Assembly: GCA_973895155.1 (NCBI GenBank)
Contig: OZ316896.1
Span: forward strand, 16,306,001 to 16,370,000
DNA length: 64,000 nucleotides
Direction: 5' to 3'
Origin: Marsupella aquatica
Lineage: Eukaryota; Marchantiophyta
Shown: in pieces, positions 48,116 to 58,273 of the stretch
How positions within the stretch are numbered: position 1 is the stretch's first letter
Layout: the number at the start of each line of letters is the position of its first letter
Translations under genes and position numbers: made by a program
The notes under the pieces: model-generated
What the model was told of the DNA's origin: nothing
Seen by the model: only the letters and a program-made list of their open reading frames with translations
Databases searched by the model: none

Positions 48116-49354
48116 ATGGGGAAGTCGGAACATTGTACTTACTGTATAGAGTTCTATAGGAGCTCTATTTCTCGCACTTGGGGAACCAGCAATCGTGTTG
48201 TGGAAATCCCGGGCTGCACCAAGTGTCACACTCGTCATGAGAATGAAGTCTCCCAGCTCAAGGCTGCCTTTGAAAGGCAGAAAGAAGATCACGAAACTGA
48301 ATTGTCGAACAGTGTGCAAGACTGTCGCACTCGTCATGAGAAAGAAGTCTCCAAGCTCAAGGCTGACTTGGATAAGCAGAAAGAATATTACGAAACTGAA
48401 TTGTCGAACAGTGTGCAAGCCTTGATAATACAAGAAACGAGTTACGAGGAATCCGTTTCGGTGTTGAGGCTGAACTCGAGCATCGACGTGAACCAGCTTA
48501 ACGCTGATAACAAAGAGCAGCGAAGTAAAGTGAAATTTCTTCAAGTTTTCCGCGATTTTTCTGAACCGGATGTAGTACTCGAAGTTCCTGGCCTCCAAAT
48601 CAGTGCACACCGCGCCATCTTGGTGAGAAACTCATATTGTTCTTATTTTTGCTGATGAGTGAAATAGCATACAGCCTGACACCAACTCTTCTTTACTTTT
48701 CTTCAGAATGCTAGTTTAGACGTGGAGCGAAAACGTCGTTCGATCGTCCAGATCGAGGTCATTGTGGCCTCTCTTACGAAGACGTGACCTTTTGGCGCAG
48801 TGATTAGGAATGTCATCGTTTATCCATTCTTGGAAACGTATCTTAATTTGGTGTCAAAAAATCTTTCAGCTGTCATCTGAGCATTATTTTAAAGGTGCTG
48901 GACATTCCGAAGGCAAATGGTGGTGATGTATCTTCCGGTTGTTTGCGTTGACAGTGTGTTTCTACATGATGTACAGGCTGCGAGGTCACCGGTCTTCCGG
49001 CAGATGGTCTACACTGGAATTGTAGAAAACCCGCCCAGCGTGATTAAAGTTGAGGATATATCGTCTCCAGTCCTTGAAGCGATAGTAGATTTCTGCTACT
49101 CTGGGGAATTCACCTTTACCGAACTTGTGCCTCCTGATGAGGTTCTCAAAGTAGCACACACGTTTGGGCTTGCTCGTCTGAAGGAGCTATGTGACATTCA
49201 GCTTTGCCGAATAGTCACTGTAGACAATGTGCCACAGATGCTCAAACTCTCGAGAAGGTTTTCAGCAATCAAACTTGAAGCAGTATCAGGGAAGGTCTTC
49301 AAGGATCATTTCGACATGCTGAAAGATAAAGTTTATGGTGCTTTGGAAAGCTAG
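48116..49354 (+). CDS. BTB/POZ protein with N-terminal Cys pairs and expanded coiled coil, copy B
   Basis: Exon 1 is 48116-48622 and exon 2 is 48977-49354, phase 0, GT-AG; 294 residues. Same plan as copy A: C7-x2-C10 and C34-x2-C37, coiled coil, then BTB from about residue 150 (DVVLEVPGLQISAHRAIL|AARSPVF) and the same C-terminal helices. The coiled coil is doubled: 48224-48322 and 48323-48421 encode two consecutive 33-residue units, both ending ETELSNSVQ. Exon 2 differs from copy A at roughly one residue in five, while the DFCYSGEF and LSRRFSAIKLEA segments are unchanged, so both copies look functional. An alternative minus-strand frame across exon 1 is a shadow. Function and partners are unknown. 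Confidence 0.85.
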
Positions 49355-49957
49355 GACCTGCTACGGTCCCCAATTTCAATTTGAGATTGTGGCTGAGGGG
49401 CTGGGAGACTCCAGATTTTGAGGATTTTAAACTAGCTTAAATTCATCCGTAAAGTTCAATTCCACAGATAGCACTAGTTTGCGGAGGTCTGGGATTCCCG
49501 ATCATAGACTCTGACATAGTTTGATACGTCTAAGTAGCGAATTAAATTCCAAAGCAAAGTGGATTGTTGTGCGTTCATATTGCTTAACTGAGAAAATTCT
49601 CATGTTACAAATGGGCAACATATATGTATTACACAAACATCAAGAAGTTACTAAGCTGCGATTCTCTCAACCTATTTTGATGTCATGAAATGCTTGTTTG
49701 ATCAACAAACTTATTAAAATCTGTTATCTAGAGAGTTTCACACGAAGCGTGCTTGGTTTGATTGTGTCCCTTGGTTTGATTGTGCCCCTTTTCTCGGTAG
49801 AAGCGTATGCGAACTGAGTGGTTAATTTTAGAGTTTTTTCAAGTTTATAAATTTCAAAGTCCTAGACCACTTGCATATTGCCTTCAATTGAAACTCGGTT
49901 CCCTCTATTATGTTACAACTCTCACTTGTGAGAGGGGGTACCGAAATGTGCTTCCCA

Positions 49958-50043
49958 TTCGCATTATCCCCGGCAGAGTGAGAAAATTTCAATCTGCTTC
50001 CCATGATTACGTTTTCTCACTCGGCCGGTGGTGATAATGCGAA
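49958..50043. repeat. Imperfect inverted repeat downstream of BTB gene B
   Basis: Left arm TTCGCATTATCCCCGGCAGA continuing to GTGAGAAAAT (49958-49987) pairs with right arm GTTTTCTCACTCGGCCGG... ending GATAATGCGAA (50011-50043), separated by about 23 bp. Copy A has only the right-arm equivalent (about 44260-44310), so the left arm was added in copy B. Confidence 0.85.
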
Positions 50044-50850
50044 TTTCATGACGGACAGCCCTTGTCCTATTGCTGGTTCCCTGATTCCGGATCTGCAAGT
50101 AGAATCTGTTGAACAGTTTTTATGTCGACACTCAGTGTGAACTTACCGTTTCCAGTTCAAAGTGCAGTGTTCGATCTGCCCTTCAAGAGGTTAGAGCTTT
50201 TAGTCTCCAAGAATCTTGCGCACAATTTGAGTACTCGTTTGTTATCTCAGGGCGATCCTTGAGTCATAGTCGAGAGTGCATGGGCAGTAGAGAGGTTTGA
50301 GGAGATAGGATTGGGTGTTGGTGGTGTCCAAAACATCAATATTTTTCACTAGGTAGTCTGAATGTCAGGGATCACACCAAACAGTTCAATTAGAAGTCAT
50401 TTAGTCAATGTTGGGGTTTATCAGAGTTAACATTTTGTAGGTTTTGTGGCGCCCCAAGTCAAATAGTGGTGCCCTGTGCAGCCCAGGTAAACCCAACTGC
50501 AACTACTGCAGAATTACAGTATTTTTGGATTACTATGGAGTGACTGTATTTTTTGGATTTTGGATGGCCGGCCTACCATCCAAGGGGCCTGATCAAGTAC
50601 TCAATCCATCTTTGTCGTCAATCAAGTCCACAAGATGTGTCGTCAATCAAGTCCACAAGATGCTAGAGGAGCCCGGTTATGTCTTTCCTCCTTTAATCTC
50701 CAATAATTCAATTGCCAAAAATTTTGGACAACATGAGTGTCTTGTCAATCAACCTTAAGTTTCTAATGGAGAATTTAATCTTGGGCAAGATCTGAGCCAT
50801 TTGTTACTTTGGCACTCAAGTATCTAACGGGGAGTGCATGGGCAGCAGAG

Positions 50851-52533
50851 CCTTCCACTGCGTGCCATAAGTGATAGTCTAAGCCCACAATCTGAATCCC
50901 ACAATCTGAATCAAATACTACCTTAGTGTCCAGCTCAAAACCAGCTGTTGCAGGTCACTCCAAGGTGTCACAGGGAAACCTTTGGTTGACATATATATGT
51001 CACTAGCCCCGACTGTTCGTTCTTTGAACGTGAATAGCGGAGAGGACAATAAAAGTATTATCAAAATATATTCTCTATTCATATTCTTTGAAGGTTAATG
51101 AAATGATAAAAAAACTCATCATTTTAATAGTCATATATAATATAACATTCTCCTTTATGCGCACATCAGTCTTTTTGTATGCACATTCATCTTCTATGCA
51201 CTATGTTGTGGTGGGGCCATAGTGCCATATTTTTAGAATGTAAATACTTAAAAATTATCACAAAATTTTTGCATGTATCAGTTGACATACATCATAGTCA
51301 TGTCACCAATTTTTCCCATGCACATGATGGCCATAGAGTTACGATCTAGAGGCTTCACTCTAGACCTAGGCTCTTAAAAGTAGACCTGAGTTGACGCTTT
51401 TATAGTAAGATGAACAGGAAATAGCAATTTGTACCCACCCTCTGCCCAAGTTACCATGTTTTGTTCAAAGGTCAACTGATAGTGATAATATTATAGCCCC
51501 TTCCCATGGAGTATGGGCCCAAATTTGGAGTAGGGGGCATCAAAGAAGGTGTTGTTTGACACATATTAAACAGAAACTTTACCATCTGAAAGTCAGATAT
51601 TTCAATTATGTGAATTAAAGTTAGGAGTTGGGAAGCAATGGAAATTCCACTAGACCCTCCCTACCAAATTGTCAAGTAGGCAACTATATATCTACCTCAT
51701 TATTTAGGGGGTGTCAAGACTGGGCCCATGGGGTCGGGTCCAACTGATTTCCCATTGACATCCTTCACAGAGTATCTGTCCTCCCTAACATGGAACTCAA
51801 TTTTGCATTTCCAGCACAGAATTGTCTGTAAGAATAGTTATCTTAATATAAATCACAATGAGAAGCTAGAGTAAGGGTCTAGGCTTCTAGAGTGAAGCCT
51901 CTAGAGAGTGACTCTAGTGCCCCACCACAATTTCTGTGGATGGAAAGAACCATGGGATGTCATGTATGATGAAATAAAATGATGGCCAAGCATGATGCTA
52001 TATTAACATTCAAATAACAGGCATTTAGGCTCGTCATTCAGTTTCCTGTGGCTGAGTTGTAAATAGGATTTCTTTGAGAATATTCAACTTTAACAATGCA
52101 CCATAGCTCATAGAAGTTGAATGAAAGGAGCTTTCTGACTAGCCCCCCATAGCTTGATCTCAAAGTTATTAGCTAGACAATCAACAGGGGTTGAAGTCAG
52201 TAATTTTCAATGTGTGTGATTTAGGGTTAAACTAGGATTGTCCACTCACTAAATATTTGTGAAAGGGTTCACTCAAGCTTTTTAGTTCCCCATTATTTGT
52301 AATAGAAACTAGCCCCGACTACCTGTTCTTTGAACATGAATAGAGGAGAGGACAATAAAAATGTCAACAAAATATATGTACTATTCCCATTCTTTGAAGG
52401 TGAATGAAATGATAAAAGAAACCATCATGTCTAGGCCCCATCATTTTAAATCATCATACATATATCATAACATCCTCCTTTCTATGCACATATATTATTA
52501 TGGTGGGGCCCTAGAGTCATGCTCTAGATTCTT
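50851..52533. repeat. Repeat-rich region with two dispersed repeat copies
   Basis: A block starting CACTAGCCCCGACTG and continuing TTCTTTGAACGTGAATAG, GAGGACAATAAAA and TTCTTTGAAGGT begins at about 51000. A second copy begins at about 52311 and runs into the retrotransposon at 52534. Between them, TCTAGAGGCTTCACTCTAGA at 51345-51364 has an exact inverted partner at 51886-51905, and GTGGTGGGGC words flank both, as in a fold-back or long-TIR DNA element. No coding region was recognised. Confidence 0.7.
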
Positions 52534-52828
52534 TGTTAGGAATTGACTCTAGTTCCCGACATAGTTAGCTTGGCCTTACTAGGGTTAGTTTTAACCCTAG
52601 ATTACATTAGGATAAGATCCGCTTAGTTTAGGCCCACTCATCTTGGCCCCCTTGGGGGGTATAGGCTGGAGGGAGAGCACTCTCTCCCTCATTCTTCACA
52701 TGTATTCTCATTTGCTATGGAGCCTTCAAGAGTTTCTCCACTCGGGGTGTCTCGTCGGTGTAGCGTCTGATTGAGTGTCTCTCATGTTTCCGCATTGTTG
52801 TCTAGTCCAGAGCCGACGGTTTCTTACA
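52534..52828 (+). repeat. 5' LTR
   Basis: Starts TGTTAGGAATTGACT and ends CGGTTTCTTACA, directly before AG and the primer-binding site. It differs from the 3' LTR at three positions that I can see (GGCCCACTC/GGCTCACTC, CATTGTTG/CATTGCTG and TCCAGAG/TCCGGAG). Confidence 0.97.
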
Positions 52829-52830
52829 AG

Positions 52831-52842
52831 TGGTATCAGAGC
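52831..52842 (+). other. Primer-binding site for initiator tRNA-Met
   Basis: TGGTATCAGAGC, two bases after the 5' LTR, is complementary to the 3' end of plant initiator methionine tRNA, the usual primer of copia elements. Confidence 0.93.
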
Positions 52843-54477
52843 TTCGTGTTCGTGGTTTGGTGGCTTGGGCAGTGGTGAGAGCGTTCGTTGTGTTGGATCG
52901 TGGTGGAAGATTGAATCATCGTCGATGATTGTGTGATTGTTTCATTGGTCGTTTCGTGTTGAAGGTTTCGTGAATACAGTGACGGTTTCCCGATTGAAAC
53001 TTCAGCCTGGAGTGTCGGATGTGTCTCTGTTCTTTGAACTACTGTCAAGAGGACAGTCTAGCGATCTCTTATGCGCGTCGGTGGGCACTACGTTTTGGTG
53101 AAGGTTTCACTGCTTTTCATCATTGGTGTGCCGAGTAATCTTGTAGATTGAGGTTGCTGTTTAGAGCTTGATGCTCTAGGTTATGGCTTGTATATGTTTC
53201 GACTTAATCTTGTGTGGGGCCAAAAAAAGTTGTTTTCTTTGTAAAAAGGTTGTGCGTTGAGGGACCGGTGTTGCAATTTTTTTCTTTTCGTATACTTTTG
53301 TTTGTGCCGTCTCGCAACAGAATACGGTGGTGCGGACGGGTTTCTTTGCGTATGTGCGGAGAGAGGGCGAAAGGGAAATTTTATTGCCCGGGCACGTTGT
53401 TCTATGCGCGCGAGTGAGCCAGGAGGGCTCAGAATACAAAGGACTAAAGGAGGATCGAGCTTTGAAGAAGTTGGTACGCTTGTACCTGGCTTGAGGAGGA
53501 CTGTACTAGCATAGTACAGGCAAGCAGGTACGAGGCCTGGTGGAGCACAAGGTACAATGTGGTACATAAGTCTTTAAAGGAGCATAAAGTACATGTTTGG
53601 TACCTTGTACTTGACTGCATTAAAGGAGAGGAAAAGAGCATATGTGCTCACATCCTTTTGGGAACTATGGTGAGGGGCATATAAGGGCTTTGGAAGGTAC
53701 GGTGGGGCATTAAACAAGCCCGGTACAGCAGCTACTTAGTGGAGTGGAGGCATGGGGGAGTTAAATGATTCCTTTTCTTTGGAAACCTTTTACTAAGGCT
53801 TGAGGCATTGAGGAGAGCCAAGTATTTTGGTTTTTTAATTAGATTGCACCTCGTTCAAGATCCGAGTTGAGGGCTGGCACGTGGCCCTATGCACAAGGGG
53901 GGCGTATTTTTGCGAAAGAATTTGGAGGCCTGGAGGGGCGAGCTGTCGCCCTTGGTTCTTTTGTCACTTATTTAAATACAAGGGGTTTTCTTTCGCTGTT
54001 CTTCTTTTCTTTCCGCAATCAGACAGGTGTCAGTTCCATGTTCCTTCTGCTATAGAATTCGACTGTATTTTTATTCTCTCCAAAAGATACTTTTCCAGAG
54101 AGCTGTTTTTTGGCCGAAAATTCCAATTTCGGCAATCGTCGAGGAAGAATTTTTCCGTAAGACTTAGCAAGGGGATGCTCAAGGGAGTTGAGCACGGGCC
54201 TGTGAAATTGATTTGCAGTTAACTATTGCGGAATTTTTTCGGGACCTAAGATACCCAACGGGGGTCAAAACGGCCATTTTGACCCCCCTCCGGTCCGGGT
54301 TGAATAAGTTTTTGCTGAACAAGTTTTTCGCCGAATCATTTTCAGATCAGGGCAGTGTACCTTGCAGGCTACGCGGCGGTTCATTCTATTTCCAATTTCA
54401 CCAACTTTCATTTCTTGGTGAATTTTTGGTTGGAAATATTTTGGTTGTGTATTTCCTGTGTGTTTGTGGCAACATCA
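52843..54477 (+). other. Long untranslated leader of the copia element
   Basis: About 1.6 kb separates the primer-binding site from the gag start, longer than is usual for plant copia elements as I know them. No gag-like reading is present. The interval 53474-53726 holds twelve GTAC tetramers. Short open frames such as 53214-53514 have no recognisable motif. Confidence 0.7.
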
Positions 54478-56922
54478 ATGACTTCAAGAAAGCTTGCAGC
54501 GCCGAAGTTTGAGGTGGAGAAGTTTGACGGGAAGGTCAGCTTCAGCCTCTGGACTCGAAAGGTGACCAATATGTTGATCCAGCAAGGTCTTGAGAAGACC
54601 CTCACTGGAGTGAAACCCTCGAATCTAACAGATGAGAAGTGGGAGGACATTCAGTGCAGGCATGTAGCACAATTGAGTTGTTCTTGGCAAACAACATTCT
54701 CAAGAACGTGTTGGGGATGGATCGGAATGCCAAGAAGATCTGGGATATGCTTACTCAGCTATACCAGAGTACTTCGTTGACTACTCGCATTTATCACTTG
54801 GAGCGGCTGTTCAGGTTGAAGTTGAAGGATGGTGGCAACATGCGTGATCACCTCAGTCTCTTCGATGAGATTGTGCACGAGGTGACCACGGTAGGAGACA
54901 AGTTGACCGATGAGTATCTTGCAATGCATTTGTTGATGTTGCTTCCTCAGACCTATTCAACATTGGTGACGGTCATCACACATGACAAGTCTACGTTGAA
55001 ATTGGATGAGGTGAAGGCTACCGTTCTTGCAGAATGGGGCAAGCGACAACTTTCTGGCCGTGACAATGAGTCTGCTGCCTTAGTGGTTAGAGGCAGATCG
55101 ACGGAGCGTACTACGGATCAGTCTAGATCTAAATCACATAGTAGATCTAAATCTAAGTCCCGTAGTAAGAAAGTTCAGTGTTGGCATTGCCATGAGAAGG
55201 GCCACACCAAGTGGAATTGTCCTTCTCTATCGAAGCAGAAGCGTCCTGCTTCCAATGGTGCGTCCTCATCGTCGGCTGGTATTGTGATTGCTGATAATGA
55301 GGATGCTGCTGAAGTGCTATGTATTGGTGCAGTGAATTCTGTGTATGACAATAAATGGATGTTGGATTCGGGTTCCTCTTATCACGTGTGTCCAACGCAA
55401 TCGTATTTCTCCACTTACCAACCTTGTACCGGTACTGTGGAAATCGGAAATGGAGTCCGATGTGCGATTGTTGGCATGGGGACTATCAAATTCCGGATGT
55501 TTGATGGTGTTGTGCGAGCACTGACGCAAGTCAGACACATACCAGACATCTCTAAGAATTTGATTTCTCTTGGTGCTTTGCAAGCCGGTGGATCTCATTT
55601 CACTGCATGTGATGGTGCGCTCTTTGTCGTCAAAGATGATGTATCTTTGATTAAGGCGCTACGTCAGAATAATTTGTACATCTTGGAAGGAGATGTCATT
55701 GCTCCTAGAGTGGAGCATGTGGATTTTGTGGTGGAACATTCGGATGCAGCGGCAACATCTGCTATAGAGTCATCTATGGCTGCTTCAATTGAAGCACCCT
55801 CAACATCTAGTCGCACACAAGCCATAGATTTGTGGCATGCACGGTTGGGGCACTTGAGTGGTAAAGGATTGGCAGCCTTGGCAAACAGAGATTTGTTGCA
55901 AGGCGCTCAATCTGGTAAACTCTCTTTCTATGAAGATTGCATCTTCGGCAAGCAGAGGAGAGTGAGTTTCAGTTCTAGTTCATACCATTCTCATGAAATT
56001 CTTGAGTATGTACATTCGGATGTTTGGGGTCCAGCTCCGGAGCCGTCGTTGGGTGGAGCCAAATATTTTGTGACGTTTGTAGATGATTACTCTCGAATGT
56101 GTTGGTTGTACTACATGAAGGAGAAGTCTCAAGTCTTTGAGATTTTCAAGGAGTGGAAAGCCATAGTAGAGCTACAAACTGGGAAGGAGTTGAAGTGTGT
56201 TCGGTCCGATAACGGTGGCGAGTATAAGTCCAATGAGTTTGATCAATTTGGTCGGGACCTTGGCCTCAAGCGTCATTACACTGTACCGGAGACCCCGCAA
56301 CAGAATGGAGTTGCAGAACGGTTGAATCGGACATTATTGGAGAAAGCACGCAGCATGCTATGTAAGTCCAAATTGCCCAACAACTTTTGGGCTGAAGCTG
56401 TCAACCAAGCTGCATACGTCTACAATCTGTCACCGCATAGTAGTAAATTGATGCAGACTCCATTTGAGTTGTGGTATAAGAGACCTATTGATTACTCTAG
56501 ACTCCGAGTTTTTGGTTGTGCTGCCTATGTTCACATTGAGCAGACACACAGGTCTAAGTTGGATCCCAAGTCTAGGAAATGTATTTTTCTAGGCTTTAGT
56601 CCTGGGCAGAAGGGCTATAAATTGTGGGATCCTGTCGATTGCAAGGCAGTTGTGAGCAGAAATGTTGTTTTTGACGAAGAATGGTTGTCAAGACCCCGGG
56701 ATATTCAGGAGGAACAGGTGGAGGAACCCACTACGGTGGAGCTTGGTGGTGATGAGGAAGCTGCTGGTCCCTCTGGTAGAGGAGCAATTCCTCAACCAAG
56801 GCGCTCCACCAAGGCCAATTTTGGCCAACCCCCTGATAGATTTGGTTTTGCAGATCCTCGTGTTCATGTTGTTGAACATGACGATGATCCCGGTGTTGTT
56901 TTGCTTACTGAAGATGGAGACC
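54478..56922 (+). pseudogene. copia gag-protease-integrase, frameshifted and truncated
   Basis: The reading starts at ATG 54478 (MTSRKLAAPKFEVEKFDG). It changes frame near 54655-54662 by an apparent one-base deletion and then stays open. Gag has the zinc knuckle CWHCHEKGHTKWNC. Protease has the active site LDSGSSYHV. Integrase has LWHARLGHLS for the histidine pair, but the first Cys of the CxxC pair is Tyr (FYEDC, codon at 55929). The DDE core is visible in HSDVWGP, FVDDYSR, RSDNGGEY and QQNGVAERLNRTLLEKAR. The C-terminal linker reaches LGGDEEAAGPSGRG and NFGQPPDRFGFADP, and then the frame enters the inverted segment at 56923 and stops at 56979-56981. No reverse transcriptase follows. The product would bind and integrate DNA at best, not copy it. 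Confidence 0.95.
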
Positions 56923-57181
56923 TTAAAACTAACCCTAGTAAGGCCAAGCTAACTATGTCGGGAACTAGAGTCAATTCCTAACAATCTCCACCTTGACTCA
57001 AGTTCACACAATGAGTCAGGTGATATACAATATGTAACTAAGTAACATATTTACATAGTCACTGGTTTGGCCCTAACATTAATAATATCCACACAATGAC
57101 TAAAGCTACTGGTAGGTAAAACTTTGGTAAGCATGTCTGCCGCATTCTCCTCTGAAGCCACCTTCTCCAGAAACATCTGCT
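56923..57181 (-). repeat. Inverted copy of the element's own 3' end and LTR start
   Basis: This 259-bp block is the reverse complement of 57776-58034, which comprises the last coding part of RNase H, the 3' untranslated end, the polypurine tract and the first 61 bp of the LTR. By eye there is one mismatch (near 57160) and no gap. The two arms enclose 594 bp. The block occupies the place where reverse transcriptase should be. Confidence 0.96.
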
Positions 57182-57906
57182 ATGAGAGTGATAGTGAGAG
57201 TGATAGACTGGCGATGAAACATGATCCCTATGATAGTGTTATGGGTAGTTTGATGTATGCAATGACATACACTAGACCTGACATTGCCCATGATGTTAGC
57301 ATTTTGAGCAGATTTATGGCAAATCCTGGTAAGCTTCACTAGGAAGCAGTGAAGTGGGTTTTGTGGTATCTGAAAGGTACCTTAGATTGTGAGATCTTAT
57401 TTGACGGTAAAGCAGACTCTACATTAGAGTTGGAAGGTTTTGTAGATTCAGATTATGCTGGTAACTTGGATAACAGAAAGTCTACTACAGGCTATGTGTT
57501 TATGTTGGGTGGAGGTTGTATCAGTTGGAAGTCGGCAACTCAATCTTGTGTTGCGTTGTCTACTACTGAGGCTGAGTACATGGCTGCATGTGAGGCAACC
57601 AAGGAGCTGATCTGGCTACGGAGATTGGTGAGTGATCTGGGTCTTTCACCTGAAAGACCGATGCTGGTGTGCGACAGTCAAAGTGCTTTGCATCTGGCTA
57701 AGAACCCTGTGTTTCATGCCAGGACAAAGCACATTGATATTCGTTATCACTTCATCCGTGAGGTGATTGAGACGAAGCAGATGTTTCTGGAGAATGTGGC
57801 TTCAGAGGAGAATGCGGCAGACATGCTTACCAAAGTTTTACCTACCAGTAGCTTTAGTCATTGTGTGGATATTATTAATGTTAGGGCCAAACCAGTGACT
57901 ATGTAA
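57182..57906 (+). pseudogene. copia RNase H domain with an in-frame stop
   Basis: Reads from a fragment DPYDSVMGSLMYAMTYTRPD, the usual link between reverse transcriptase and RNase H, through SRFMANPGKLH to a TAG stop at 57340-57342. It continues in the same frame with VKWVLWYLKGTLDCEILFDG and the RNase H motifs FVDSDYAG, STTEAEYMAACEA, VCDSQSALHLAKNP and ARTKHIDIRYHFIRE to a stop at 57904-57906. The active-site acidic residues are present. With no upstream reverse transcriptase and an internal stop it cannot make a working polyprotein. Confidence 0.94.
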
Positions 57907-57962
57907 ATATGTTACTTAGTTACATATTGTATATCACCTGACTCATTGTGTGAACTTGAGTC

Positions 57963-57973
57963 AAGGTGGAGAT
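57963..57973 (+). other. Polypurine tract
   Basis: AAGGTGGAGAT lies directly before the 3' LTR and fits the plus-strand primer of copia elements. A second, inverted copy lies within 56923-57181. Confidence 0.85.
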
Positions 57974-58268
57974 TGTTAGGAATTGACTCTAGTTCCCGAC
58001 ATAGTTAGCTTGGCCTTACTAGGGTTAGTTTTAACCCTAGATTACATTAGGATAAGATCCGCTTAGTTTAGGCTCACTCATCTTGGCCCCCTTGGGGGGT
58101 ATAGGCTGGAGGGAGAGCACTCTCTCCCTCATTCTTCACATGTATTCTCATTTGCTATGGAGCCTTCAAGAGTTTCTCCACTCGGGGTGTCTCGTCGGTG
58201 TAGCGTCTGATTGAGTGTCTCTCATGTTTCCGCATTGCTGTCTAGTCCGGAGCCGACGGTTTCTTACA
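57974..58268 (+). repeat. 3' LTR
   Basis: 295 bp, begins TGTTAGGAATTGACT and ends CGGTTTCTTACA, followed by the target duplication TTCTT. Same length as the 5' LTR. Confidence 0.97.
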
Positions 58269-58273
58269 TTCTT

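Larger units (their letters stand above)
44623..50850. repeat. Segmental tandem duplication, copy B
   Basis: Repeats copy A in the same order and orientation: CorA-like tail (44626), 3' flank (GGACGTGATGACTGTAATTA near 44841), the AAGCCCTCGAAGCAAATAAG block (47376) and BTB gene B (48116). It is longer than A because of about 1.7 kb extra at 45640-47365 and about 0.4 kb extra at 50300-50690. It ends with a GATCTGAGCCATTTGTTACT block matching the end of copy A. Confidence 0.9.
52534..58268 (+). mobile_element. Ty1/copia-type LTR retrotransposon, defective, 5735 bp
   Basis: Both LTRs are 295 bp, begin TGTTAGG and end TTACA. The element is flanked by the 5-bp target duplication TTCTT (52529-52533 and 58269-58273). 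A tRNA-iMet primer-binding site and a purine-rich tract are present. Gene order is gag zinc knuckle, protease, integrase, then RNase H, the copia order, but the reverse-transcriptase region between integrase and RNase H is missing and replaced by an inverted copy of the element's 3' end. A frameshift in gag and an in-frame stop in RNase H also disable it. The LTRs differ at about 3 of 295 positions by eye, so the insertion is young. Confidence 0.97.
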
